DNA of 64,000 nt. Source: Mytilus californianus. Lineage: Eukaryota > Mollusca > Bivalvia > Mytilida > Mytilidae. Both the position numbers and the translations under genes were made by a program. Of the stretch, positions 44,767-57,905 are shown piece after piece. The stretch spans positions 87,794,324 to 87,858,323 of the forward strand of contig NW_026262723.1 in NCBI RefSeq assembly GCF_021869535.1, in the 5' to 3' direction. The notes beneath the pieces are model-generated. The model searched no databases. It saw only the letters and a list, made by a program, of their open reading frames with translations, and was not told the DNA's origin. Within the stretch, counting starts at the first letter, position 1. Every line of letters starts with the position of its first letter.

Positions 44767-46469
44767 AAGCCAATAATTTGAAAGCCAATGATGCACGTTA
44801 AGTGTTGATATGTCCTTGGAATATAAAAAAAAATAAACTCGGTACGTAAAACTGTTTTAGTTCATTAAGATTCAGATTATTCCGAATTTGGATATTTATA
44901 GTTATGAAGCATTTAAAATGCAACCACATTTTGAACAATCAAATGAGCTTATCAATCCTTTGACAACTCTTTACCACGTCTGTCAATATGATGACGTCAA
45001 TATGAAATATCTCGGCATGGTTTTGCTACTTGACAGTATACGAATCCCGACCTGGAAGTGAATAGAAAGATACTATCAGATGTTCATCACACAGATAATG
45101 CTTGCAAGATCTGCAGATTGGATTCATGAACATGATTTAACCAAAACATTCCATGACAAATGAAAATATATTTTTGGATGGATGCATGATCATCTTGGGC
45201 ATATGTTCATATAAAACTTCGCGATTTATTATCTGTTTTATTATACATACCTGCCCAAGGATCTAAAAGATAAGATTTGTTTTGTCTAAGTGTATACTGA
45301 AGAACAACAACCCTCTGTTTAAAAGTTTTTGAATGTATATTTTGTAATTTTATAGACATGAAGTGCAGCATCAGTCTACGTTGTATACCTACGTCACAAA
45401 AAAAGTTTGAACATCGAACATGAACTAAGTACGTTACTATTGAAGGCATAAGCCAAAACTAACAGTATCAAGCTTGACAGTATGATGGGTAGATGTAATG
45501 CTCCAGTATAAATTTTGCATATGACAGTGTTTCAATGATAGTAAGTTAAAAGAATTTTTTTTAAAACTTGTATCCCATTCTGTATAAAAATAATTGTTAC
45601 AGAAAACACATGGAAAAAAATGCAAGCACTTTATTTGACAATCAGCACTACTTACAATCAAAAATTATGTATACTTCAATTGTATTTCTTTAAACAGAAT
45701 ATAAATAAACCAGAAAAATTGCAAGGCATTTAATTGAAATAATCATGGACGGTTTTTGATCACCACAACACAACCCTTCATTACACTGAAGTCTACAATA
45801 GCTTTGAACAATACGGGAGATACTGAACACCCTCGAGTTACCTTTACACACAATTAAACAAATTTAGTCTCTTTTAAATACTGTTTTACAAAAAAAATCG
45901 ACTGCTATTGTAGTAATTTTCTTATTGACCTTATAAGACACCACTTTGTGTGATAGCCAAGAGTATCCCTCTTGCCCTCATCTGCAGGGACAAATTCCAA
46001 TATCAATGCCAAATTTTACTAATGAGGCAAAGGTTATTGTATCAACACCTTTGATCATTTGAATATTTTGGGGTCATGTAAAATTTGAATTGCTCAAGGC
46101 TAAATAAATGTTTTTTAATCGTGAGACCAACAACATACTGTGGTTAACATAAACACCTGAAATTTTGTGGTCGACAACTTTACTGTTGTGTTTACATGTA
46201 CCATCGTGTTAGAATCAAACATCAAATGACAAATGTAATATGTCTATGGATAGAGGTAAAAACATCGGTGACCATATCTTCAAGTCATGATGAGTTAACT
46301 AACTTTTTCTTCGTTATATGTTACACGCATAAGTACAGAGCCTTACTGGGGCCCCTGATTTTTCCAAACAGAAGTGAAAAATCTGGATGAAATTAAAATA
46401 CTCAATTGGTAGCCATCTACAATTATATTGTCAAAAAATCCAACTTTTGGCACTGAATTGTATAATTTG
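44767..46469. other. AT-rich intergenic DNA, nothing recognised
   Basis: No coding, RNA or repeat feature supported. Minus frames at 45207-45661 are short and without motifs. Confidence 0.4.
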
Positions 46470-46515
46470 TGTTTGTGAAATGTCCAGTGGCAAACATTTC
46501 ATGTAAATTCATGAC
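46470..46515 (-). repeat. SINE 3'-tail fragment, reverse orientation
   Basis: The minus strand reads ACATGAAATGTTTGCCACTGGAC, the same tail motif as in the SINE at 7.98 kb, here without a recognisable body. Confidence 0.5.
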
Positions 46516-49500
46516 ATTTGGCATCTGAAATAACTGCTATGTGAATTACTGAAATAATGGTTGACAATTAACTTTAATACTATCAAGTTTCCCTATTCCT
46601 GTGTAATTCAATTATGAGATTTCAAGATGCAAATAAGGAAATGCAAAACTAAGCCTGTAAAACTATTTCAAAAGAGATTTAATATATTGTGTCAGTTTGC
46701 TTTGCACCAGTTTGTCCAGGATTAAATGACAAAGTTGCATGACTTTTTCGAGCTTTATCACATCAAACGAAATCAAATATTTTCTTAAAATTTTCCAAAA
46801 GTGGCATATTAATCCTGATCCCTTGATGTGAACGTATCATATGTTTCTACAACAATATGATGTGGTTCCAAGTGTATTTTCATGCCCACTCAAATTTAAA
46901 CACGGTAACATTGGTGTACCTACCACACACTAGGTTTGGGTAATATGAACTATTCTTATGGGCTGTAGGTTATAATGTATCGTATGATAACAATAATAAT
47001 TAAGTCATCTGTACTAAGCAAATGGGAAATTAAATGTACCAAAGAATCAGCAAGACCAATCTAACTTCCGACTTCATATAAATTATTATCAAAAACCTTT
47101 TTTTTAATTCTAAGCAATGGTATAATGACAAGAATACGTCTTAAAACTGTCCTATCTTTAAACATAAATTTAAGAATATTGAGGATGCATAGATATAAGT
47201 ATAGCAGAACATTTTTTGTTTTGTTTCAGATTAATTTAAATTTACTGTATTTAATCATAAAATGTTCACATTTTAAAGGTTGGATTTACCATGGATTTAT
47301 AATTAATTTTTACAAAAGATATTTAAAGTTTACATTCAAAATAGAATCAAATATTGGTAACCATACATTTTTTCGAAAAAGGATATATAATAGCAAATAC
47401 AAAACAAAAACTTATCAGTAGAAATTCATAACTTTTTGGAGGGACAATACTTTAACTAACTGCTCCCAGAAGTTTAAAAGAATAATGGGGTACCCATTCT
47501 CATTTTCTTGCCTTTCACAAAACCGTGTAAATTTTGGTTGATTTGCTGTAATATCCAGGTTAATTATTCCCTACCAAAATCACAGATTCCATGATTTATG
47601 AAGAGTCCGTGTTTATGGTATATTTTCAATGTATCTTGAAGAATAGTATAAACATTTTAACAGATGCATTTCTCTGCAAATGATTATAAATTCTTGTTTT
47701 GTTTAATCATATGTCATGTCCTCTTTTGAAAATAAATAACAAATACAAGACAGCTGCCCAATATCTGTTTTATTTGATGTTCAGTTTCCCAATTTTTATC
47801 TATCTTAAATTATTTTTACCCCTTTTAATGATTTACTATGAAATGCATAATTCAAAAGTTGAAAAATAAATTTAGCTGAATATATCATATGCCCACTGTA
47901 TTTACAGAAAAATCAAGACATGTATTGTCTTTGAAAAGATTTTTTTTGTAAATTTTATTAAGAAAATGCTGACGACCACATGCGGCATGGCTATACTTAA
48001 AAGTATATGACAAGTTAACCAGTGCAGTGACCTAAAATGAACATCCTATTCACGTCTACCTCGTGTGCAAGTCTGCAGTAAATATTTCATTCATAATTCT
48101 CGTATCGTATGGACAGCTAAGAAGACCTATTAATTAAAAGTAACTCTAGAATAGCCAATTTATGAAAGATTATTCTTTATCACTATACAATCTGAACAGG
48201 GATAAATTATGAGAATTAAAATGTCATAAAAGGTGTGTATTAGGTAGATTTTATTTCATTACAGGTGCAAAACGATAGGTAACAAATAATACCTGGACAA
48301 GTAGATATAATCTAATTATCATATTGTTATTCCTTATCTGATAATATATACAACACATTGTGCATTCAAAAGTCATCATACATATGTCAAAATGGGATAT
48401 GGAGAAGGTTCCTGCTTGTGCATGGTGTTGCAGTAAGCACAACCCAGGTCAGCAATATGACAAAGGGTCATGTATGAATTTTGTGTTAAATTTCATATAG
48501 AAATATACTTTCTATTTTGCATGTCTACTTTAATGTAAAATTAACCATCTTAATTACTGGGTTTTAATAAAGCAAACCCTCTCATAATGATAAATGACTA
48601 CCTAGTGAAAAATTGAGCAAGTGAAGATGGCAGACAGGATAAGAACAATTTGTATAAATGTTTAGATGGCTGGTCCTGATAACTGCTGTAAATCATATAT
48701 TAATTATTAACATGTACATGTCTTTTAATTATTAAATTACCAAGGGAGTAAACACTAATATCAATTTGCTCCATTTTACACAAAATGCTGATTCCTGCCT
48801 ACCATGCACTCTAAGATTTAAAGGTTACTAGGCCAGCTACTGATATGAAAACTTTATAGGATTACCAATGTTTATTTTTACTCATTTATTTCATTCATAA
48901 AATGTACTATTAAAAAACAAATATCATTCTTCTTTTGTAAAAATTGTACTCTAATGTTTACAATAAAAATATAACATTTCTTCAATACAATGTATTATTT
49001 TCATATTTTCCTGTTGCACTTTTATGCAATAAAAGGATACTTCCTAACTATGAAATAAATAACATCTTTTGTTTCACTTCTTTTATTATGTTGGATCTAA
49101 CACTAAAGTTTTGTTACTTTTCTGTCAATCCTATCAAGCCAACATTGTAAAGCTTTTATACTGATATTTTATTCAGACTTATTCATTTACTCAAACTAAG
49201 CTTAAGCGAAGTATTAATAGACCTGAATCAGTAAGGGAAACATCTATGACAAATGTTTGAAATTACAATATTATATTTTAGCGCTTGATCTAAAGCTAAT
49301 AGCTGAATGCATCCCATCTGTAAAAGTTTACAGATTGATTTACCTCGACAGGTGAGAATTACCCTCTCATTAACGGCTATTTCCAGAGGCTCAGAAACCA
49401 ACCATCACCTGCAATATATGTTACAGGTTGTGCTCGGGTCCATTATAAGGGTCAGATATCAAACAACTTTTCATGACAAACTTCTGAAGTTTACGAATTT

Positions 49501-49862
49501 TCTCTGATTTAAGTGAACATTTTATAGGTATAGATATTAAGTTAACATCTCATACTATCTACTTATTGTATCAGTTTCCAGGTAGGTTTTCAAACTTATT
49601 TTACGGTGATTAACTCCACTAAATTGCATATAGTTCATTTTACAATATTTACGGAAAACTATTTGAAATAGGTCAACTTTAATGTTTTTTAGAGTTCTGT
49701 TATTAAAATTATGCACATTTTATTACCCATTTAATTTTCTACCATGTGCCTTTGATACAATATACTTGCTGTCCCAAACTGTTAATTCCTTTTTATTTCC
49801 CAATGCTATTAATAAATAGAATAACATTACGTACATGATTCTATTTCAGGAAAGATATGTAT
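46516..49862. other. AT-rich DNA with no supported gene
   Basis: The 98-codon frame at 47125-47421 is dominated by A/T-rich codons and has no motif. A 38-codon frame at 48384-48500 contains CAWCCSKHNPGQQYDKGSC and lies in less AT-rich DNA, but nothing else supports it. Confidence 0.35.
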
Positions 49863-49965
49863 TTACCTTGATAATGAAAAAGGCAGGGAGTTATCTGTAA
49901 GAACTGACATTTAACCTCATTGACCGCTATCGGAAGTCAGTGTTATCACACCTTTATCAAGGTAA
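49863..49965. mobile_element. Small inverted-repeat element (103 bp)
   Basis: TTACCTTGATAA (49863-49874) and TTATCAAGGTAA (49954-49965) are perfect 12-bp inverted ends. A second pair, AACTGAC (49902-49908) and GTCAGTGTT (49936-49944), lies inside. It could be a MITE remnant. No clear target-site duplication is visible. Confidence 0.5.
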
Positions 49966-52716
49966 CAATCTTGGATACAGGTGTACAACCTACATTATGA
50001 CAATCCTAAGACAATTGAAAACAGAACACATTTGAAACTCCTACTTGGCTCAATTAAAATTAGCTTAAAAGTCTGCTCTGCAAAATTATGCAATACAATT
50101 TTAAATTAATTGTTTGGGATTTATCAGAGGGCCCTAGTTTTTGTTTTAACAAATTTTAACATTCCATTGGATGTGAAGGTGAATATCAAAGATGCATGAG
50201 AGCACAAGGACTACATGAGTAATTACCTTATGTGATATTTGTTCCAATCCCAATCCCAAAATTATCTCCCCATTTTATTTTATTTTGTATAATTGAAGTA
50301 GTCCAACAATGAAAGTGCAATATTTTAAAGTAAAGAAATGAAAGAATAACTGGGCAGAATATTATACCACCTGCAAATTAATTGTTTAGGATATAAATAA
50401 ATTCTTTAAGGATATTTTCTTTCATTTACTTCAGCCATTTGTAATCAGATGAATCAATGAGTCAGAGGCCATGCCTATCATCTTGGACAGATAAGGTTCA
50501 TGCTAAGCATCCAATAATTTATACACATAATGCTGAAGGCAAAGAACACAAAATGGCATCTTGCAAACTGATGATATGCTAGCCATCTTAGATGATAGAA
50601 AGATCTGTTAGATTTAAAGAGAGGCAACCAAACTATAGGTTGACTGAAAACTTCAAAATATTTTTACATTTTGAAATGTAATAATCTTGTAGCCATCTTG
50701 GTTTATGAGGCATCGAATACAGACCACTCCACATCAGTGTAGATAGAGAAACAAATTACCAAAGAGATAAGCCTAAATCATAACAAAAGAGGTGAAAGAA
50801 CCCTTTGTAAGCATGCTTGCGTATGCCATGCCCCTCATAAAGGGGAATTACTTAAACGTTACCTGCTTGCATAGTTATTCAAAATTTATTTTGGATGTTT
50901 TTACAAGTCCCCCTCCTGAGTAAATTGGTTTAAATGAGTGGAAACTATAAGAAATTTGAAAAGGATTTGATAAAACAAAATGAAGGTGCTATATTGGTGA
51001 CAACAGTAATTGATCAAAAACATTGAACCCTCTGTAATTTTATTGTGAGGGGGTAGTAATAATAATATACATAGGACTATGAGTAAGGTCTGCTAGAAAA
51101 TTTCAATCTTGATATCTTTCTGAAAAAAGCTTTTTTAATGCGAGTGAAAATATCCCCTTGTAGCTTAGAGATATTGATTGATTTGAGGTTACAACCTTCT
51201 TCATTTTTTATGTCTATCCAAATGAGATTTTATGACTGATGATGATGAATTTTCAGTCTGTGAAATACTATATATCAGATTTTGTGGACTTTCCCTTGGT
51301 AAATTGGTGTAAAAGTGACCTTTAAATTTTGCCAAATATCTGACACTATATGCTAAGGGCATTAATGTTGTCTTACCATAATAGATGAGACATGACCTAG
51401 CATTTCTAATACTAATACATATTTTACACTTGTTAAAAAAATTATTCTTTTTTAAAATGTATCTTTTAAAGTGATAAATCTATTTATCAAATGTCTGAAA
51501 TATTAACTGGATTGTTTTTCTGAATTTCCCTCATACTACATTTATATGTAACTGTTTATATAACTTTTCTGGATGATGAAGCTATAATAATAAAATGAAA
51601 ATGTCAACTTATTAAATAAATATATGTTAAATTAATCGTAATGATCTGATGTTAATTCCCCATTGACCTAGTGAAGAGAAATAATTTATATCGACTAAGT
51701 ATGTAACATATTGTAGAATGAATTAAAGTCATACAAAAAAGTAATAATTTATGGACTTAATTTACTTTTTATATGTTTACATATTGATAGTTATAAAATA
51801 AAATAACGGTTTGTGATGAATTTTGTGGTCATGAAGCCCTGAAGCTGATATAATAATACCCTTGATTTAATCGAGAGTACACAAGGATTGTCAATGGCCT
51901 CCATTGTTTTATTTTCCTCCATTGATAACTCTGGTGACCAAGCATATTATTTGACATGTTACTACATTGTTGTCACTTTCATGTTTATATTTGTTTACTT
52001 TTATGATATAAACAAATTTACAAGGTCGACAACCTTGTAGATACATGGCATTTTTACATGCAAATTGTATACAGATTTTGAATTCATGTACATAATTTTT
52101 AATAAGAGTTTAGAAACACATTATGTATACATCTTAATAATATATCATAAATGTTTCATATGATATAAAATTTTCAATTTAACCTGAAAATCATTGTAGA
52201 AAAGTATTTAATAGGTAACAACAAATGGAAACAAAAAATGTTTTCCCTGACAACCTTACGTGTATGCCACCCAATGATTTTTAGTATAAAAAAATCTAAA
52301 GAGTTGCACATTTTGACCAAATCTATAAAATCAATTAAGCAGTCAATACACTGAAATAGCTGCAGTGTCACTGCACTAATAAGGTCACTGATCATTTAAA
52401 ACTTTCTGTCATTCACAAAACAACCTTGAAAAGAAATCATGCAATCTTACTACATGGTCAATTAATCATATTATCTGCAGATTAAGATTGGAAGATGAAA
52501 AGAAATAATTGTGTACACTCTTTAACCTGATCTATTTACTGTTTGTCAATCATCTTCACCAGCTTTTTTTTTTGCAGAAGAGATTTACTTTTTACCTTAT
52601 GTAATAAAACAAGAAAAAAATACCATCCTCCCCCCACCCCACAAAGCCTTATGGAACCTTTTATAAGCTCTTCAATTTTTTAATAAGTTTTGGATTTTCA
52701 AATATTTTGCCCTCAA
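49966..52716. other. AT-rich DNA, nothing recognised
   Basis: No coding, RNA or repeat signal that I can support. Confidence 0.4.
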
Positions 52717-52760
52717 GCATCACTGAAGAGAGATTTATTATTGAAATGTGCATCTGGTGC
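52717..52760 (+). ncRNA. Hammerhead ribozyme motif, catalytic core intact
   Basis: GCATCA (stem I), CTGAAGA (core), a weak stem II (GAGATTTATTATT), GAAA, TGTGCATC (stem III ATGT/GCAT counted with the last A of GAAA, and C at the cleavage position), TGGTGC (stem I, six pairs with one G-T). Every invariant core base is present. The weak point is stem II, where the outer pair is G-T and one position is mismatched. Flanks AGCTCTTCAA (52669) and GATTTTCAAATATTTTG (52692) are shared with the minus-strand copy at 26.5 kb. Confidence 0.65.
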
Positions 52761-53607
52761 AGAAAATTTGGTATCGTTAATGTTATTTTTTTTAAAATAT
52801 CTATACAGTATTTTGTTGTTCACCCTGCAAGAATCTTGTATTGTGACATTTACATCTGGATTCTGGACTAATTTCATGTCTCCATAACAATCCTTTTTCA
52901 AACTACAAACTAATATTTCCAATTTAATTTTTTTTTGCAAAGGAAATATTTCCTAGACCAACCTTATAATGAGTGCATGTTTTGATTATAAAGCTACATG
53001 TATAAGCAACAATTATTAATTTTCATTGCATGTTCACCAATTTTGCAATCCCATTCATATCATAGTGTAATGCACTTAGGAAGTCAAATTTAATGTCATA
53101 TGTCCTACCAGACACAATACGCTTTCTGCCTTTTTTTATTTTTTTTATATTTTTTAAGTTATACAATTCTAAAGGCTTAATCATTCATTAGCTGTATTTC
53201 ACATGCTTATCCATATAAGGCAATGTTACAATGACTCAGTTATAATATATATGCAAGTGTTAGATTAAATGATTGAAATGTTTTACTTACTATTTACTGG
53301 CACTGTACCAGCATCTGATGTTTCAGCTTCAGTTGGCAAGTGTGGATTACAAATTTTCACAAAACTCTTGTGAGTCGTTGATTAAATATTGGGCTTACCT
53401 GGTCCCATTAAATGAGAAAGGTGTTTATATTTATGAAAGTGCAAAAAAGTCAGAGCCATGACAGTCAATTGCCGAATTGTTCCCATGATGATCATTTGAA
53501 GAGATTTCTCATTAACTAACAAGTATATCTTGTTATGAACTTTTCGAAATTTCTCTTCAAAGTTTAATAGGGATAATTCTGGAAATAAGGAGTTTTCCCT
53601 TGGGTCA
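52761..53607. other. AT-rich DNA, nothing recognised
   Basis: The text just after the ribozyme (GGTATCGTTAATGTTATT) is part of the repeat family. No gene is supported in the remainder. Confidence 0.4.
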
Positions 53608-53767
53608 TTAACTAAAGCAACTACTGCTTATTTTTGATAAAGGCAACAGGCAAACAAAAATAAATTCTAATGATTTTTCTGCCAGGGGTATCTGGTAAAC
53701 CAACCATGCATCTTCAACTTCAATGGAATATTCTGTACACCATCCTAAGCTTTCCTCAACTAGCAAC
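53608..53767 (-). CDS. Weak candidate exon, unrecognised
   Basis: On the minus strand a good acceptor-like TTTTGTGATTTTAG precedes an open stretch beginning LLVEESLGWCTEYSIEVEDA and continuing WLVYQIPLAEKSLEF. It is rich in Glu and Asp and unlike the Phe/Leu/Asn chance frames around it. A stop follows at 53608-53610 if no donor is used. I do not recognise the family, find no partner exon and no polyadenylation signal close by. It may be a relic or an exon of a gene outside what I can join. Confidence 0.25.
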
Positions 53768-56700
53768 CTAAAATCACAAAATATAAACAAATGTCAACAA
53801 TGGCTACCATGACTTAAGATGCAAGTCCCATAGAATGTCTTTAATTAGTTTATTGGACAAATCTGATTTAGAATTTCTTTATCATGGATATTGGCACCTT
53901 CACAAAGTTGATATACTACTGATGACATCAAAAAATGTTAAAACATTAATTAAAAGGCTTGATAAATATCACACAACGAAAAAATTAACCATATTTATTT
54001 TCATAACCCAAAAATATCTAACCCAGATTAAGGACTTGGTTAATGAGTATCAATACTACAAAATTGGTTTTTATTCAACCATTGTTTTAGGCTATGAAAT
54101 TTAATAATACTAACATCTCATTACAAAACCAGGTGTTGACTAAGACTTGTATTATTTACCACCCCGTTACTTTTTCTTTCCGTGTTATGCAAGATTTGAT
54201 TACGATTAAACATGTATTGTGATTTGCATCAATGGGCCAAGAGTACTTTACCGATTACAAATCAATTGATTAAAATGTAACCTCAGATTTGATTTCACTA
54301 CTTTTTGGACATAATGCAAGAAATAACTTGACATTTATTGGAAAGTACTTGAAAATATTTAAATCAAAGGTGACCATCAGACTTATAGTACTGATAAAAA
54401 TCTGGTACATTTAGCTGATTTTCATTCTAAAAGAAATAGGAGGTTGGATTACGCTACGATTGTAACTTCATCCTCATCTGTTTTTTCCATAATCACTAGA
54501 TGAAAATGTGCGATATTAATACATATTAACTATATTGTTTTTCCCAGACGTGATTTAACTTGATGTATATGACACATACTAGCAAATACTGAAAGTGACC
54601 AATACCGTAAAGTATGAACTTAAAAATCAAAAGTTGACTGTACCGTACGTAACCAGACTTTTAATATCACTAGAGTTCATCAAATAAGTTGAATCATAAG
54701 ATGAAGATATGGTTACAACTTTTTGAACACTGCCCAAATCGTTAAAGGGACTGCGGAATAGAAAACACAAATAGTTGATACAACAATAGAACGAAGAATG
54801 AGAATCCCAAATCCCAGCCAATGAGCCTTAACATTAACATGATGGGATAAAAATCAAGATAAACATGTTTTCAAAAAGTTTACAACCATTCAAAAATTTT
54901 CTCAGCTTCAACTATTTCCCACTTAGTAATTGTGATTAAGTGACCTGTAAAATAAGAGATTTACAAATTTTTGTTATCAGGTTTTCGTCCTGTATAAACC
55001 ACAGAGGTCTTTTTTCTTTATTTAGACCTGTCAATTTTTTATAAAAAGTACACCTGTATTTTTGATGTTTCACTGATAAGCTAAGAATATATCTGGGAAA
55101 ACAATACTAAGAATCAGTATCAGATACTGGGAAAAGTTGATTACTAGTTTTACTAACATCCACCCAAAGTTTGTCATCTTTTGTTCTGTAAACTTTCTCA
55201 GTGTAAAATTACATGATTTCATAATTGTAATAGATACTTATTGAAATAATACCCTGGTCAATTAGTACAGGAGAAAAAATTATATAGAGAAGAACTACTT
55301 TTTCAAAGTCTGTCAGAAATAAAAACCTTCTTGTTTGCCTACACACTTTTGAAGTTAGACAATTATTAAATTAAAAAAAAAACCAAAATACAAAACATTT
55401 TTTTTTCTTCTTTCTATACATATAAGATCTATATAAGAAACATTATATTTAACTTAGCATCCCAATCCAAGACTTATACAGAACAATATCTTGAATCAAT
55501 TTCTCAAATGTGGAAGTAAATCATCTAAGGTAAATTATTATTGGTTAAAATAATAAGTACTCTTCAGATGTCATAAAATTATGATATGATCATTGTGCAA
55601 TTAATTCAGTCAGAAGTGAAGGAGATTTTCTGCAGTATCTGAAGAAGCAGTTTCCTTCTGTCAACAATGTGACCCCTATACAAAACCCTTATCTTGTAAA
55701 ATTACTTGTTATAAAAATATAAGTATTCTTTTAAAAATTATAAACAAGAAAGATTTCATCTGTCATTTTTGTTAGACTTCCTTAAAGTGCTTAAAAGCAG
55801 TTCTTTTAAAATTTCTTGAAAGGGAAATTAGGTCATGACAGCTTTGCCTTTGACCTGTTTATGGAGTAGTACTTTTACAAGCAAAGATCAATCAAAATTT
55901 ACATGTATCAATTTTTTTTATATTTCCCACCCAAATTATGCCATATTTATTTTTCCAATGTATCTCAAAATAGGACATCAATTCGTTAAAGTAATTTCAC
56001 TCCCGTCAAAATCACATTTTCTTACTTTGTATTTTTTATTTTTACTTTTATTTTCAGATTAATAAGTATTAACAGCATAACAATTTTAAATGGTCAGTAT
56101 TATGGTCACAAGAGTACCTATCTGCCAATATCTTAAAAAAAATTGAAATTACAAAGTTACAATAGAAGAAGAAAATTGGCTATGCTTTTCTGATCATATA
56201 TATTAATAAACAACCTTAGCAGTTGAATCAGTACATCTTAAAGAGAGATCTATCAATTCTATCACCTTTGATATGACAAACATGGTCATAAAGTTTGCTA
56301 TTTTTTTCTTTACAATTTAATAAAATATCATTATTTCTAATTTGATAATTGATTCTGTCAAAATAACAGTAGGAATTTAAATTGCTAATATATCTTCATA
56401 TCAATTGTAAAACAAATTTATACAACAAAATTAATAAATTTCAAATTATTATGAGTTATTTCAATTCAGAAAACAAATTAAATTGTGTGTGTGTGTATAT
56501 ATTTACTCACTTTATTTATGTTCAAAGGAGTAAATAAATTTCTTATCAAGATTTCTATTCAATGCATTGTTGACAAAAAGTTTCTCTATAAATTCTGAGA
56601 TGTCAATTTTGTTTAATAACAACCTTAATGCACTGGAAAATATTCCAAATTTTTGTTGACCTGTTCATTTCAGATATAACCAAATACTTGAGAAGCAAAT

Positions 56701-57619
56701 GTTAGAACTAATGATTTTAGATTATATAAATATGTAAATCTTGATAATAATTTACCCATGGGAAAGTCTACTTTCTCCTTTTGTTTTCCCCATCAAAATT
56801 TTGAAGTTTAAAGATGTCGATACTTTTATCAAAGAAATTTGACAGAAGTCAGATCTTGTCAGAATATCATTTTACAAAAAAAAAATTTTCCTTTTGATTT
56901 TGTCAAAATATTGTAACAAAACCGCCATAAAATGTGAAACTAAAAAAACCAATAGAAAGTTTGGTTGATCGATAAGGCAGATGAACAAGATCATATCCCA
57001 CACAAACCTGCTACAAACATGAGAGTTGACAAATTTGTGAACAAATGATTAATGCAGTATTCTTATGGTTGATTAGGTTTTTAACACCCTGTTACCCTCC
57101 TATTGATACCCAGTGGTTTGACTAAATGGACCTATGATACGAATGAGTACCCATATTGGAGGACCCATATGTCAGTAAGTACAGTGACACCATCTGGGCT
57201 TGTGCATGTAGTCTCTTTTATAAACAATTCCTCAAATAAATTGTTTTATAGTTGAATTTTTGCCTTATCAGAATATGAGTCTTATTTTTTTCGGGGTAGT
57301 TATGGAAACCTTTGAGACTGATTATGGACATTATCATTGTATCATTATCAGGATACATGTATTTGTCACACCCTTTAAGAAAAAAAAATCCTACCCCCAG
57401 AATTTATATTAGGATAAAAATTCATTTACTAAAGAGAATACATTATATTTTACCAATTTAACTGGGTTTCTTTTATTATAGTGCATTTCGATCAGAGTAA
57501 ATTTACTTCTCCATACAATGGTAAAAGATAAACACTTTCATCAAACATTATTTGTGAAAACTACAGGTTATAATACTGTCTTAATAAATGGTTCAATTTT
57601 GTACCTGTACTTAATATCT
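53768..57619. other. AT-rich DNA, no supported gene
   Basis: The 89-codon + frame at 53835-54104 and the minus frame at 54627-54821 have mixed composition but no motif or splice pattern I trust. A short (GT)n run lies at 56484-56494. Confidence 0.35.
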
Positions 57620-57905
57620 ATCAACTGGACCCTATGGGAGGTTTTCATTCCTACTTAGATAAGGCCCCCCTAAACAATTTACACTACTGTTCTGACATCA
57701 ACTTGACCCTATGTGAGCTTTTCATTCCTACTTAGATCCAGTAGGAATACCCAATACTCTATTAAAGGCCCTCTTAACTGCCTATACTGTTCTGGTATGA
57801 ACTGGACCCTATGTGAGCTTTTTATTTCTACTTAGATGCAGCAGGGATACCCCATGCTCTATTAAAGGCCCCCTAAACAGTCTGTTATACTGTTCTGACA
57901 TCAAT
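57620..57905 (+). repeat. Imperfect tandem repeat, three units of about 77-103 bp
   Basis: Units start with ATCAACTGGACCCTATG at 57620, 57697 and 57797 and continue with TTTTCATTCCTACTTAGAT, CTCTATTAAAGGCCCCC and TACTGTTCTGACATCA. The first unit lacks about 25 bp in the middle. An 87-codon frame that begins in the last unit is not coding. Confidence 0.85.

Noticed and set aside
47125-47421. 98-codon ORF
   Set aside because: AT-rich chance frame rich in Ile, Lys, Phe, Tyr and Asn; no motif, no splice or promoter context.
48384-48500. Small Cys-containing ORF (38 codons)
   Set aside because: The pattern CAWCCSKHNPGQQYDKGSC is suggestive, but the frame is short, lacks a signal peptide and has no supporting context.
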